In this document: piece by piece, positions 44,625 to 54,056 of the stretch
Numbering within the stretch: the first letter of the stretch is position 1
How the letters are laid out: each line of letters opens with the position of its first letter
Notes under the pieces: generated by a model
What the model was told of the DNA's origin: nothing
What the model saw: only the letters and a program-made list of their open reading frames with translations
Databases searched by the model: none
From: Lepidostoma basale
Taxonomy: Eukaryota > Arthropoda > Insecta > Trichoptera > Lepidostomatidae
Direction: 5' to 3'
DNA: 64,000 bases
NCBI GenBank assembly: GCA_022606425.2
Contig: JAHDVF020000889.1
Location: 62,001-126,000 of the forward strand
Position numbers and translations under genes: made by a program

Positions 44625-45576
44625 CTCTCTCTCCGGTTTCAATTCTGGGATTCTTCTTCTTCTTCTTCTTTGCTAGCCTTCTTCCCTTCACTGCTGGATA
44701 TAGGCCTCTTCAAATTTCTTCCACTCATCTCTATCCTGCCCCCTTTGTATCCAAGAATTTCCAACCCTCGGTCACCCTCATCGGTGGCCTTCCGACACTT
44801 CGTCTCTTTTCCCATGGTCTCCAACTGAGTATCCTGGTGCCCATCTGTTGCCACCCTGTCTAGCCAAGTGTCCAGCTCATTGCCATTTCAATTTTGTCAC
44901 TCGGTCCATGACGTCATCAATCCTGGTGCGGCGTCTGATTTCTTCATTCCTTATGCGGTCACCCAAGCTTACACCAAGTATCTGTCGTTCCATGGACCTC
45001 TGTGTACACTTAAGCCTGTGGACACTTTTTGCTGTAAGAGTTGTCGTCTCTAGTCCGCATGTCATCATGGGCAGTAGGTATACACATGTCGTAGACCTTT
45101 CTTTTGAGACAAACCGGTATTTCATCATTTTCAAAGACATGTCTCAGTTTTCAAAGAGTACCTACAGTTTTCAAAGACATGTCCTGGGATTGGTTTGAAG
45201 CAATTTCCTCTATTCTTCTCTTCCATTCTTCCCTGTCTTGTGCGGCTCTTTTGAAATCTGCATATGATGAGTAACGCACGTCCACCAACAGGTCCTCCAG
45301 GTACTCTCGGCGTGGGCGTCCCCTAGAGTTTGTCCCCTCGGTCATACCCTCCATTCTGGCATGCAAGAGGCCTTCTTGTCTTATTACGTGGCCGATCCAT
45401 CGTGCACGTCTTTCGGACAAGGTCCTGAGCAGGTGCCTTCCACCTTCGATTCTTTGGAGAACCTTCTCATTTGTATTGTGGTCTCTCCAGGAAATTTCTA
45501 ATAATATTCAATCGGACCACATCTCAAAAGCCTCTAGTCTCCGTTTATCTCTTTCGGATAGGCACCATGTCTCGCT
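44625..45576 (-). mobile_element. Composite RT-C plus RT-E insertion with 10 bp target duplication
   Basis: Minus-strand RT-C (44640-45140): SMERQILGVSLGDRIRNEEI, RRRTRIDDVMDRVTKLKWQ. Minus-strand RT-E-type (45150-45576): SERRARWIGHVIRQEGLLHA, RMEGMTEGTNSRGRPRREYL, EDLLVDVRYSSYADFKRAAQ. The whole block is flanked by TAACCGTTAT (44615-44624 and 45577-45586). Its right end lies only about 35 bases from the CCN last-exon acceptor. Confidence 0.6.
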
Positions 45577-45621
45577 TAACCGTTATACTTAACCCTAAAT
45601 GTTTCTCATTTTCATTTTCAG

Positions 45622-45999
45622 ATTGAGATGAACTGCGGCTCGCTGAATGTCAACAAGGATGCCGAAGGGGTCCACATGGCGCTGATGGAGTACATGGTCT
45701 CGGGCCAAGACGTGTGGGAGGAAGCCGTGGAGCAGCATCGCAACAGCCACAAGAAGGAACTCAAACCCTACATGTTCAACGCTACCGAGGAACCGGCAGA
45801 CACGATCCCGGTCAACAATGTCCTATTTGTCAACATGGAGAAGGTTATTAAATGCTCGTGCAAGAAAATCTACTGCAAGGACGATATCCAGGACTACGAC
45901 GTAATTGACAAATTATCTTTTAACGATATTCATTTCGATCATTCGGAGATTGCCATTCTCCATCGCGTGCATCGCACCGCCCAAGCGGACAAGGAATAA
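45622..45999 (+). CDS. Ccn: CCN-family matricellular protein, last coding exon (CT domain, second half)
   Basis: Terminal coding exon after acceptor TTTCATTTTCAG. It is 126 codons in phase 0 to a TAA at 45997-45999, GC-richer than its surroundings. It starts IEMNC, supplying CT cysteine 7. Near its residues 72-86 it reads MEKVIKCSCKKIYC, supplying cysteines 8, 9 and 10 (C-x-C and C). With the exon at 36159-36311 this completes the ten-cysteine CT knot. Between cysteines 7 and 8 lie 72 residues (hydrophilic, charged, including VWEEAVEQHRNSHKKELKPY). In vertebrate CCN proteins about 15 residues separate them. One N-glycosylation motif (NAT) lies in the insert. After cysteine 10 an acidic tail of about 40 residues ends HRVHRTAQADKE. 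The frame also opens at an internal ATG (45628), but splicing is favoured by the acceptor and the phase match. Secreted, matrix-associated; function inferred from family. Confidence 0.8.
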   Translation: MEMNCGSLNVNKDAEGVHMALMEYMVSGQDVWEEAVEQHRNSHKKELKPYMFNATEEPADTIPVNNVLFVNMEKVIKCSCKKIYCKDDIQDYDVIDKLSFNDIHFDHSEIAILHRVHRTAQADKE

Positions 46000-48900
46000 A
46001 TTCATTTTACCGTGGATTCGTTTAAGGCGAACTGCTCAGTTGTCCGTGCGATTCAAATAGTCATAAAATCATTTAAAAAAGCTAAACATATCTGTTTCAA
46101 CATGACGCCGTACAAGTCATTAGTTCCAAAACACGGACAACTGAAAGGTTTTTATCAATTAACGAAAGTATAACCATTGAATTAATCACATAGAAAAATA
46201 GAATCGATGTTTTGTTAGAAATTAAATTGTTAGATTTAAACTCATTTCCCGCACATTCGACATAATGGGTGTATAATGTTAAATAATGTTAGTAATGTGT
46301 GGTCATCCCTTTTATTTAATTTGCTATTTCTATGCTATTCCTGAATCAAAACGGTTCATCAGATCGAAACAATGTTAAACTTCTTCTAATGCCGACAAGA
46401 CCTAAAACAATACCACGCTATATTCTAGGCGATGACGAACGTCTTAATTAGTTTTAAAATTTAATAAAAAAAACACTAGATTTCGACAGAATCCTGACAA
46501 ATCTGTCGTTGAGAAATCGGACTGAAATTTAAGATTAACTTTTCCGTTTTATTTGTTATGTAAATAAAAAGGGGCCACAGTTTTTGAAAAAAAAATGACT
46601 TAGAATGATAATATTAAAAATACTCCATGATTTGGATTAAGATCGAATACGAATTTATTACACTGTAAGAAGCGAAGTTTCTGGTTAGAAAGGGTTGACT
46701 TAAGGCATACAATAAGGATTATAAACAATTAAATTTTCTCTGCAAAATAATGATTTCCGGGTTATTACACAAAAAATTCATAGATAATCATTTTCATTAC
46801 ATTCAAACAATTTTTACTATGAAATACCATAAATATTAATGTTTTCTTAATGTCGGCATGGATACAGAATGAATTTTCGAATCCGATTGCAAGATTAACG
46901 GGAAATCTATGTTTGGATGCCAAGTTGTTTAACGGTTTATAAATAGCGCCAGTTTAAATGCATAATACAAAATCCAGCACTGGACCTTGAAAAGAGATTA
47001 CTCACTAGATGCACTCGCCAATTTGCAGCGCATGCGTCAACCTTGAACAAGTACACATTCTAAACATCGCAAATTCACTAACTGCGTATTTTTTTTAAAT
47101 TTGTTTATATTTACCTTTATTTCCCAAAAAATTAAATAGATTTCAATATATAGAAACACTTCCTAACAGTTTTTTTAAAAACATTTATTTTCACAACTTT
47201 TTGTTCCACTTTTCACAAACATATGTCAGATCGCATACTGTCTACGTCCAAAATATGTTAGTGAAAAGTGCAAAGAACTGTTGTAAAAAATAATGTTATT
47301 CATATGTAAATTCATAACACGAAGTGATGGCAAATATATTATATTATATAAGAAATACAAATCATTTTTTTAAATACTCCAAAATTCAGGAAAAGTACAT
47401 ATCAATTGAAATCGTATAATTTATTATTAAATCATTATTTTCGTGAAATATTTCATAATCTATAAAACGTATTATATTAAAATACATAAGATAAGTCCAT
47501 ATTTCCAACTGATTATTACATCGTTAGCACATAAGATCGATGGAAAGGAAAATAATGGACCAAACGAAAAGGAAAAGCCATTAAGTCATCAGACATGTCT
47601 CGTAATTAATTAACTGAATACGTCAGTAATGCATCGGTACTGAAATAAAAGCCGAAATGGTGGCATTATTGTAATCGTCGAATACATTATTCGCTCGTAT
47701 CAAACAACTCGTGGGTCATGTTTAGTCGTGTAAAAAGGTCATCTTAAATTCCATCCCTCTTTGAGTTTTGCAGAAAGGGTTCAACTGTATAACACCGGCT
47801 GGATTAACTGGATTTAAACTTTTCGTTTCATTTTTGAACATTTGCGTGTTATGCTTGAATAATATGTTATCATATTTCTGTTTATCTTTCGGATTATGAG
47901 TGTTGATATAGTTTATCTTTTTTATCAACTAATACGAGATATCAGGTTTTCAAAATATTTAAATTAATTAATTTTTCAATTTTCATTTTTTTATGTTGCA
48001 AAGTGCATACGTATTTACTCAATGTACATACTCATATATGTTTTGTGTTTGTATTCTAGCCTTGTATATTAAAAGCATCAAAATGAAGTCGTCAATATTA
48101 CGTAAATAAACTTGTCACGATTAAAAAAAGATATATTACACGGTTATTAATAAATGGGGATATATAAAACAAGATATTCGTACGTTGTCATTGCTTCTAG
48201 CGTGAAAACGAAATCGTAACAAATTCAAGTCCAAGTTAATTCAAGTTGCAGAAAATCTCGTGACGATTTGTCAATCATAAAGAACGAAGAATAAATTATC
48301 AACTTAAGTGTCTTAAATTGTAAAGAGATAACAGGTCGTATTTCCAAATCAAAAAGTATTAAACATGTCAGGTATGTGAACACTATCCGGATAGAATAGT
48401 GTTTTGGTATTTCGGCTCGGTGCGGTGATAGATTTATTGAATAGTTTTAATTTGTAATTAATTTCTGTATATATTGAAATAAAAGAACGCGAATGTGATA
48501 CCGAACACACCGGTGATGCTGGCCCCTTGATGGCTGTGTAGCGAGGGCGGTGCAGTGTAGATAGCTTTACCATATATTTTGTACACGTTCGTCATACTTC
48601 TTTAAACTCTTATCCCGTAGATCGTAAACGTAATCTTTCCCCGTGCTTTCATAATATTCGTCCATGAGGACGGACCTCGGATTTCATACTTTTCTGATAG
48701 TGCAAGTGTCAGGTCTCCCCCTGACATTAGCGATCACTTTCTCGCCACAGTGATTTCCTCGGAAGTGTTACTGGAGTAGTTTCCCGATGCATTCTCTTTG
48801 GGGTTATCTTCCCTTAGCTGGTCGGCCTCGGTTTTGTGGTACGCCATACCTTATGATTTTAAGATACTAAATCTTCTTTGTGTTATTCGAATATGTTAAG

Positions 48901-49180
48901 AATTGCAACTACGAGAGTTTGAATAAAGATGTAAATAATAAGTTTCAGCACATTTGTAGTTTTCTATTTTGTTATATTGTCTACTTGATTTGTTATACTG
49001 AGTCTTAATATACATATTTACTTAAGACATTATATGTTATTGCACAATTCCAGTGTTTAATCCGAATTTACGATTTTCTTTACAATCTTCAATAATTTAA
49101 TAACCTTAAACTTTCATGTGAAGTACTCATTTTGTGGTTAGACATTTAAAACTTGTAGATATAAAATAATGAAACACTAT
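46000..49180 (+). other. CCN 3' flank, probable 3' UTR then intergenic
   Basis: The first several hundred bases are largely repeat-free, unlike the intron, and contain AATAAA-type signals near 46467 and 46564, so they probably include the 3' UTR. No other coding region is supported to 49180. A block at 48790-48850 resembles 33130-33225. Confidence 0.45.
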
Positions 49181-49216
49181 GTATTTAACTACGGTATGGT
49201 TATTATAATCGATGCC

Positions 49217-49245
49217 AACTAGTTTCGTCGGGACCGCTTTATCAA
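49217..49245 (-). ncRNA. HHR-like core, decayed
   Basis: Minus strand: TTGATAA, A, GCGG..CCGAC, GAAAC, TA, GTT, then GGCATCG. The 3' half is consensus. The 5' box has the same UUGAUAA form as HHR2, and stem II is shortened. Confidence 0.45.
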
Positions 49246-49720
49246 AATAACTGTTAAGGTCCAAGCAAAACTACTTCTCATTAATTTTACAGTGGTTAAT
49301 ATATCATGCAGTGGTTAAATACAGTGTTTTGTTATTTTATATGTATAAATTTAATAACACTTAGAAAACCCATTGTCGCATCAATGTGTATAGGATCTAT
49401 ATCGTATGAATCAGAATGAAGCACCGACAACAGGGTTCACCTTTCAAAGGTGCATTTGAAATTATAATTTTTCCGTCATAAATTTGATTTATTTTCTATT
49501 TTGCAATTGAGCGTTTTTGAGTTTCTCAGATAATATAGGAGTTGCTAAAATAAGTTAACGCGGGTTGCTCCATTCTCGGATACGCGCCGAGAACAGTCTC
49601 GCCATGTTTATTTAATGTAATGTTTAGAAATGTATTACTTATATACGTACTATAATTAAAGACAGCATGTTAATCAATAAAGAAATATACCAAATTTATG
49701 TTTTTTATTTAACATGAAAC
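49246..49720. other. No gene recognised
   Basis: AT-rich spacer. Confidence 0.35.
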
Positions 49721-49724
49721 GATG

Positions 49725-50280
49725 GCTAAGCTTCTTCTGCTTCTTCTTTTAATAGATCTAACGACCTGTGACACAGAGATCATATCTCGTCGGATGATGA
49801 GGTCCAGCTGTCCCTTCATCTCTTAGGCGGTTTACCAGGGGGGCGGTGTCCAGAGGGGATTTCATAAGCGGCTGTATATGCAAGTCTGTCACCATGCATT
49901 CGGGCTACATAGTCCCTCCAGTAACTTTTTCAGGATCTACTCCACTGAACGCTATCCCCGCGTTGCAGACACGATCTCGGAGAGTTTTTCCAGTAATTGA
50001 TCTTAGGACCTTCATTTCCGATGTTCTTAGTATGAAATGACATGGACTTAGATGGCTAAGCACAAATATAAATTTGCGGGACATGTTGTCAGACTGATAG
50101 ACCAAGGACCAGAAAGGTAGTGGAGTGGAGACCCCGTGAAGATAGAAGAAGCAGAGGGAGACTCCCCCACTCCCACGACAGTCTGATGACATTATAAAAA
50201 TTGGACGCAGAACGCACAAGATAGGGATATGTGGATAGTATTGGAGAGGTCTATGTTCACCAGTGGATGACATGGGTGTG
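49725..50280. pseudogene. RT-D fragment (-) next to RT-C-like scrap (+)
   Basis: 49725-50035 minus: LRTSEMKVLRSITGKTLRDR, VCNAG, then downstream residues, nearly identical to 42240-42610. 50040-50280 plus: KHKYKFAGHVVRLIDQGPER and WTQNAQDRDMWIVLERSMFT, ending near a CCAGTGGATGACATGGGTGT end. Confidence 0.6.
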
Positions 50281-50286
50281 AAAATA

Positions 50287-50804
50287 TCGTATTTTACGGA
50301 CTATGTAAATTCTTTAAAAAAATGCCTCCAAAATTCAGATGTGTCTTATACTCAAAATTAATATAAAAATGTCCATTGGCAGATTTAAAATTCCTGCCAG
50401 TCTTAAAATGGCCATATATTCGATGCCGCGGAAAAACCTATCTCTATCTGGCAACATTCGATTCAAGTGTCAGCGACAGTGCACCGATGCGACGAACATC
50501 GGTCAAAACTAGAAAATGACGTAATGATTGGATTCAAGGACACCGTCAAACTGGCATTGGAATCAATATAAAAAATATTCAAATACACGCTCGTAATCTA
50601 GCGCTACAGTTTAACTTAACAGACTTTAAGGGTGGAGTTGGTTGGTGCTACAAGTTTATATAGCGTCATGGGCTTTGCATGCCAACCAAAACGAAAATAT
50701 CTCATTAATGTAATAATAAAAATGGTGAATATATGTATTTTTAATTCCTTAAAAATTAAGGCGCGTCTTATAGTCCGTGGTGTCTTATAGTCAATAAAAT
50801 ACGG
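50287..50804 (+). mobile_element. Pogo-like DNA transposon remnant (518 bp)
   Basis: Termini CGTATTTTACGGACTATG and (reverse complement of the right end) CCGTATTTTATTGACTAT are inverted and flanked by TA (50285-50286 and 50805-50806). The inner plus strand encodes ARNLALQFNLTDFKGGVGWC and YKFI, stop, RHGLCMPTKTKIS. This is the CENP-B-type helix-turn-helix of pogo/Tigger transposases. The DDE domain is missing. Confidence 0.65.
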
Positions 50805-50806
50805 TA

Positions 50807-51610
50807 AGTTTAAAAAAAACTATTTAAAATGAACTCTTACATAGATATTATAATATTGAGAAATTATAACAGTCTTAGGTATAACACTTATGGATAGCAG
50901 ATATATTTTGTTATCAATGTAGCATTTATTTATATACCATATGAACATAAATATTACATCACAAATATGGAACATAAAAACAAAATGGGTTTCAAATAAA
51001 GTAAGATTTGAAAAAATCAAATGGAATTAGGTATATGAAAAATATACGAAAAATAAAATGTTTAGAAAATTCATCATAAATACGTATTTTTACAAAGCAA
51101 AAAAGCACATATAAAAGAATAATCAAGTAGGTAACATTTGCACCAAACATTTAAAAATTAAAAATAATATAAAAACAATTAAAAAAACGTTTTTGTTATG
51201 CATATGACATGCAAGTAAACACGTGCGAAAATGTTTGTAAAAACATTGCTTAAAATACATAACTTATATTATTTAATTTATTATTAACTTATATTACTTA
51301 AAGAAATTAAGACACTAATTGAAATAACATGTTACGATTTTTTTATTCATATATGGTATTAGAAATTTCTGATGTAATCAGATTTTACTTCCAATGCTTA
51401 TCAAAGTACTGAGACTAACAGTTTTATTTACCACGCAATCTGAATCAACAATACGAATCCGATAAATGATTAATGATTTTTTTTAAATGTAGTACACTTT
51501 AAAATCTCATTTATAATAGGAAGTTTTCTTAGAAATCTGACGTAATAATTCAATTTATTTGATTACTGTATTATTTTAATTATAAGTATTTAAAAAGCTT
51601 AAAACTTCTA
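50807..51610. other. No gene recognised
   Basis: AT-rich spacer, no repeat boundary noticed. Confidence 0.4.
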
Positions 51611-51614
51611 GATT

Positions 51615-51850
51615 ATAAACTAACTAACTAACTAACCATCACGCCGTCTCCCCGAAAGGGTAGGCAGAAAGAATGGACTGTCACACTTTTAATGATGCGG
51701 CACTCCATCCTTCTCTTTTCGCTCCGCGGGAGACGCGGTGTGATGGGTTGCGAACCTCATCGCCACCAATAGGCATTGTGTTTATTTAATTTATGTTATA
51801 CGTATCCACCGTTTTTTAAATTAGCTGTAATTAGGCACTTAACCAGCAAG
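51615..51850 (-). mobile_element. SINE-B copy with internal deletion
   Basis: CTAACTAACTAACTAACCAT, CACGCCGTCTCCCCGAAAGG and the GC-rich core up to CACCAATAGGCAT, then a jump to TGTGTTTATTTAATTTATGT. That sequence lies about 300 bases further along in the 2199 copy. The middle is deleted. Confidence 0.6.
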
Positions 51851-51852
51851 TA

Positions 51853-52169
51853 ATCATGTAAGAAACACCACAACCCTAAAGGCCTATGAGGTTCAAGATG
51901 TGGTCAGATGAGGGCAATAGCGATGATGGTACTGGTTATAATATAAGATAATACATTATTATAATATAATATAATACATTAAATACTTGTAATATGGATT
52001 CAGCGTTTACTTTCTTCATCGTTTGTTTTATGTTAAGCTCAACCGAAATAAGAACACATCGTGCTATTTCTGAAAAGACAGCGTGATCATGTAAGAAACA
52101 CCACAACCCTAAAGGCCTATGAGGTTCAAGATGTGGTCAGATGAGGGCAATAGCGTTGATGGTACTGGT
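51853..52169. repeat. 84-base direct duplication
   Basis: 51853-51936 and 52086-52169 are the same sequence with one mismatch (blocks ATCATGTAAGAAACACCACA, CCTAAAGGCCTATGAGGTTC, AAGATGTGGTCAGATGAGGG). They are 233 bases apart and separated by AT-rich DNA. No coding sense was found. Confidence 0.75.
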
Positions 52170-52380
52170 ACCAATTTGTACATATAATTAACCCTACAAG
52201 AATATTATACATAGAAGACTCGATGGACCGCGTCCACCAGGGAGACAAGCATCACAGGAGGAGAATCCTGTAATTTCATTTTCATGTATTTTAATAAAAA
52301 TCACAAACATTACAGACATATAATTCCAGATCGTTTGCAATTATCTTATAAGAATTTAAAAGAGAAGCATAAAAAAATTA
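52170..52380 (+). repeat. Retroelement scrap
   Basis: 52210-52270 encodes RRLDGPRPPGRQASQEE-like residues on the plus strand, resembling a retroelement tail. Low confidence. Confidence 0.3.
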
Positions 52381-52384
52381 AACT

Positions 52385-52705
52385 TAAGAATTAGAAAGAA
52401 TCATAACAAGGATATTGCATCCCTGAGGCAACTCACACTATCACGAAATATGTCGAACTCCGAGGCGATCCGATTAAGCAATAATATTGCCCTACCCACA
52501 GGCATAACCATTGGCAGGTTGGTTCTGCAGCGCGGCAAATAAAACAATCTGTGCTGTCTTTGACGAAGGTAATTATCAGGGACAAATAGACCTACATCAC
52601 TCAGGACATCCGAGGCCGCCAATCAGATGAAATAAGTGAACTCCCAAGTGGATATTCCTCCTTCTCTCCGATGATTGGTAACTTAGCATGCCTAGCAAGA
52701 ATTCA
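52385..52705 (-). pseudogene. LINE-G C-terminal copy
   Basis: The minus strand encodes LGMLSYQSSERRRNIHLGVH, LFHLIGGL, then DVGLFVPDNYLRQRQHRLFY, LPRCRTNLPMVMPVGRAILL and LNRIASEFDIF across a frameshift near 52610. Confidence 0.65.
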
Positions 52706-53635
52706 GTCGGAAAGAGCCACGGGTAATAACCGCGCTTCCTGAGGTAAAGAAAGCGCAGAAGTCTACAGCAAGTTAAGGAAGAAGAAGAAGTTTTTCTTTG
52801 ACCTCTATGACCAACAAGGCACTGGCAAGCGAATAAAATTAGATTGTAGTGAAAACGATAACAGTGCATAATAACATATGTTATTACCTGTATATTGTAC
52901 ATCTGATTATACATACTACAGTATATTGCCATAGGTGGCCTCTAAAAAGTAGTAAATGTTATATTTATATTTTACATTTCTTATTTATATTAAAAAATAT
53001 GTTATATCAGTTGCTTTAGATATCTCTCAAAAGTAAACGCTTAAATTTTCACTCACCGGCACTGGTTTTATCTACCTGTGAGTTCAATGTGTTAAATTTA
53101 TTATTGTGTTGGATTTAAAGGTTTATATTTTTAATAATTTAAAAACATTACACGCTCGAAACAAACAATAAAATTGAAGCGGGTCTTGGGAAAGTAAGGG
53201 GCATAAAAGCCGATGAAAAATAATAAAATTGAATTCCATAAATCTTCCAATGAGTTCACGAAACCAATTATTTTTAAACTGATATGTAAATAAAATGTTT
53301 ATGAAAATCCAAAATTGTACCGAGTAAGTATGTTAGTACATTGTGTCTAATTCTAATCATCAATAATAAAAAATATTATACTCAAATAAGACTCAGAAAA
53401 AATTATCGGTTAGCACTATAATATCTTATATTATACAGAAGATAGCCGGTATAAAAATACACCACAGGAGGATAATCACTCAATAATCTTAAGAATCTTT
53501 TCGATTTTGATTGAAGATTATCAAAATTGTATTATTCCAATTAGTACGATTTTTGATGATTTGATTTATTTCCAGTTTTCAGGAGATTGTATATGAAATT
53601 TCTTGGTAGAAGTTCATTGTGAATAATAAAAATAT
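52706..53635. other. No gene recognised
   Basis: AT-rich intergenic DNA upstream of the ADGF promoter region. Confidence 0.4.
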
Positions 53636-53639
53636 TATT

Positions 53640-53760
53640 GTTTAATAAAAATAAATCCATTATAATATATAGTTAGTTTAATTCCACTTGGTTTATGGCT
53701 TCGACCGGTTTCTGCAGCTCGCTACCATTTTATGATCTATTACCATATTAATTTCATTAT
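53640..53760 (-). mobile_element. Ribozyme-like repeat, 5'-truncated
   Basis: The minus strand reads TAGCGAGCTGCAGAAACCGG and TCGAAGCCATAAACC: GAAAC, CG, GUC of a hammerhead 3' half with a mutated stem II and no CUGANGA. Flank TTAGTTTAATTCCACTTGG is shared with 39655. Confidence 0.4.
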
Positions 53761-53877
53761 TTTATGCATGTTAAATGCCACATTTATCGCTTAATTGTCA
53801 TTTGACTTCTATTTGTAAAATTGTTATTAATTTACTGTCCACTGAATTATTGTATAATCTCGATACCAAAATATACG

Positions 53878-53884
53878 TATAAAG
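53878..53884 (+). promoter_or_regulatory. TATA-like box upstream of ADGF
   Basis: TATAAAG, 173 bases before the ADGF start codon. A start site about 30 bases downstream would leave a 5' leader of roughly 140 bases whose end is GC-rich and leads into GCCGCCATGA, a good initiation context. No other promoter element was identified. Confidence 0.45.
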
Positions 53885-54056
53885 CCAGATAAAACAACCA
53901 CGTTCATAATGACGAACTGTTTTAATTGTGATATATCCTATCCGCGCAGCTTTTGATTTCTAACGATAAAGGCGTACAGCTCGGGCGCTAATCCGCGTAG
54001 CCGCGACGTTAAAAGGCTCCCCGCGGCGGGGACCAGCCAGTAGGCAGCCAGCCGCC

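Larger units (their letters stand above)
36312..45621 (+). other. CCN gene last intron (9.3 kb) filled with transposons
   Basis: Bounded by donor GTAACA at 36312 and acceptor TTTCATTTTCAG ending at 45621. It holds a mariner, at least six hammerhead-like cores, a Tc3-like remnant and retroelement ends of RT-A, C, D, E and LINE-G. No additional conserved exon was seen inside, and the phase 0/0 join across it restores the domain. Confidence 0.7.
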
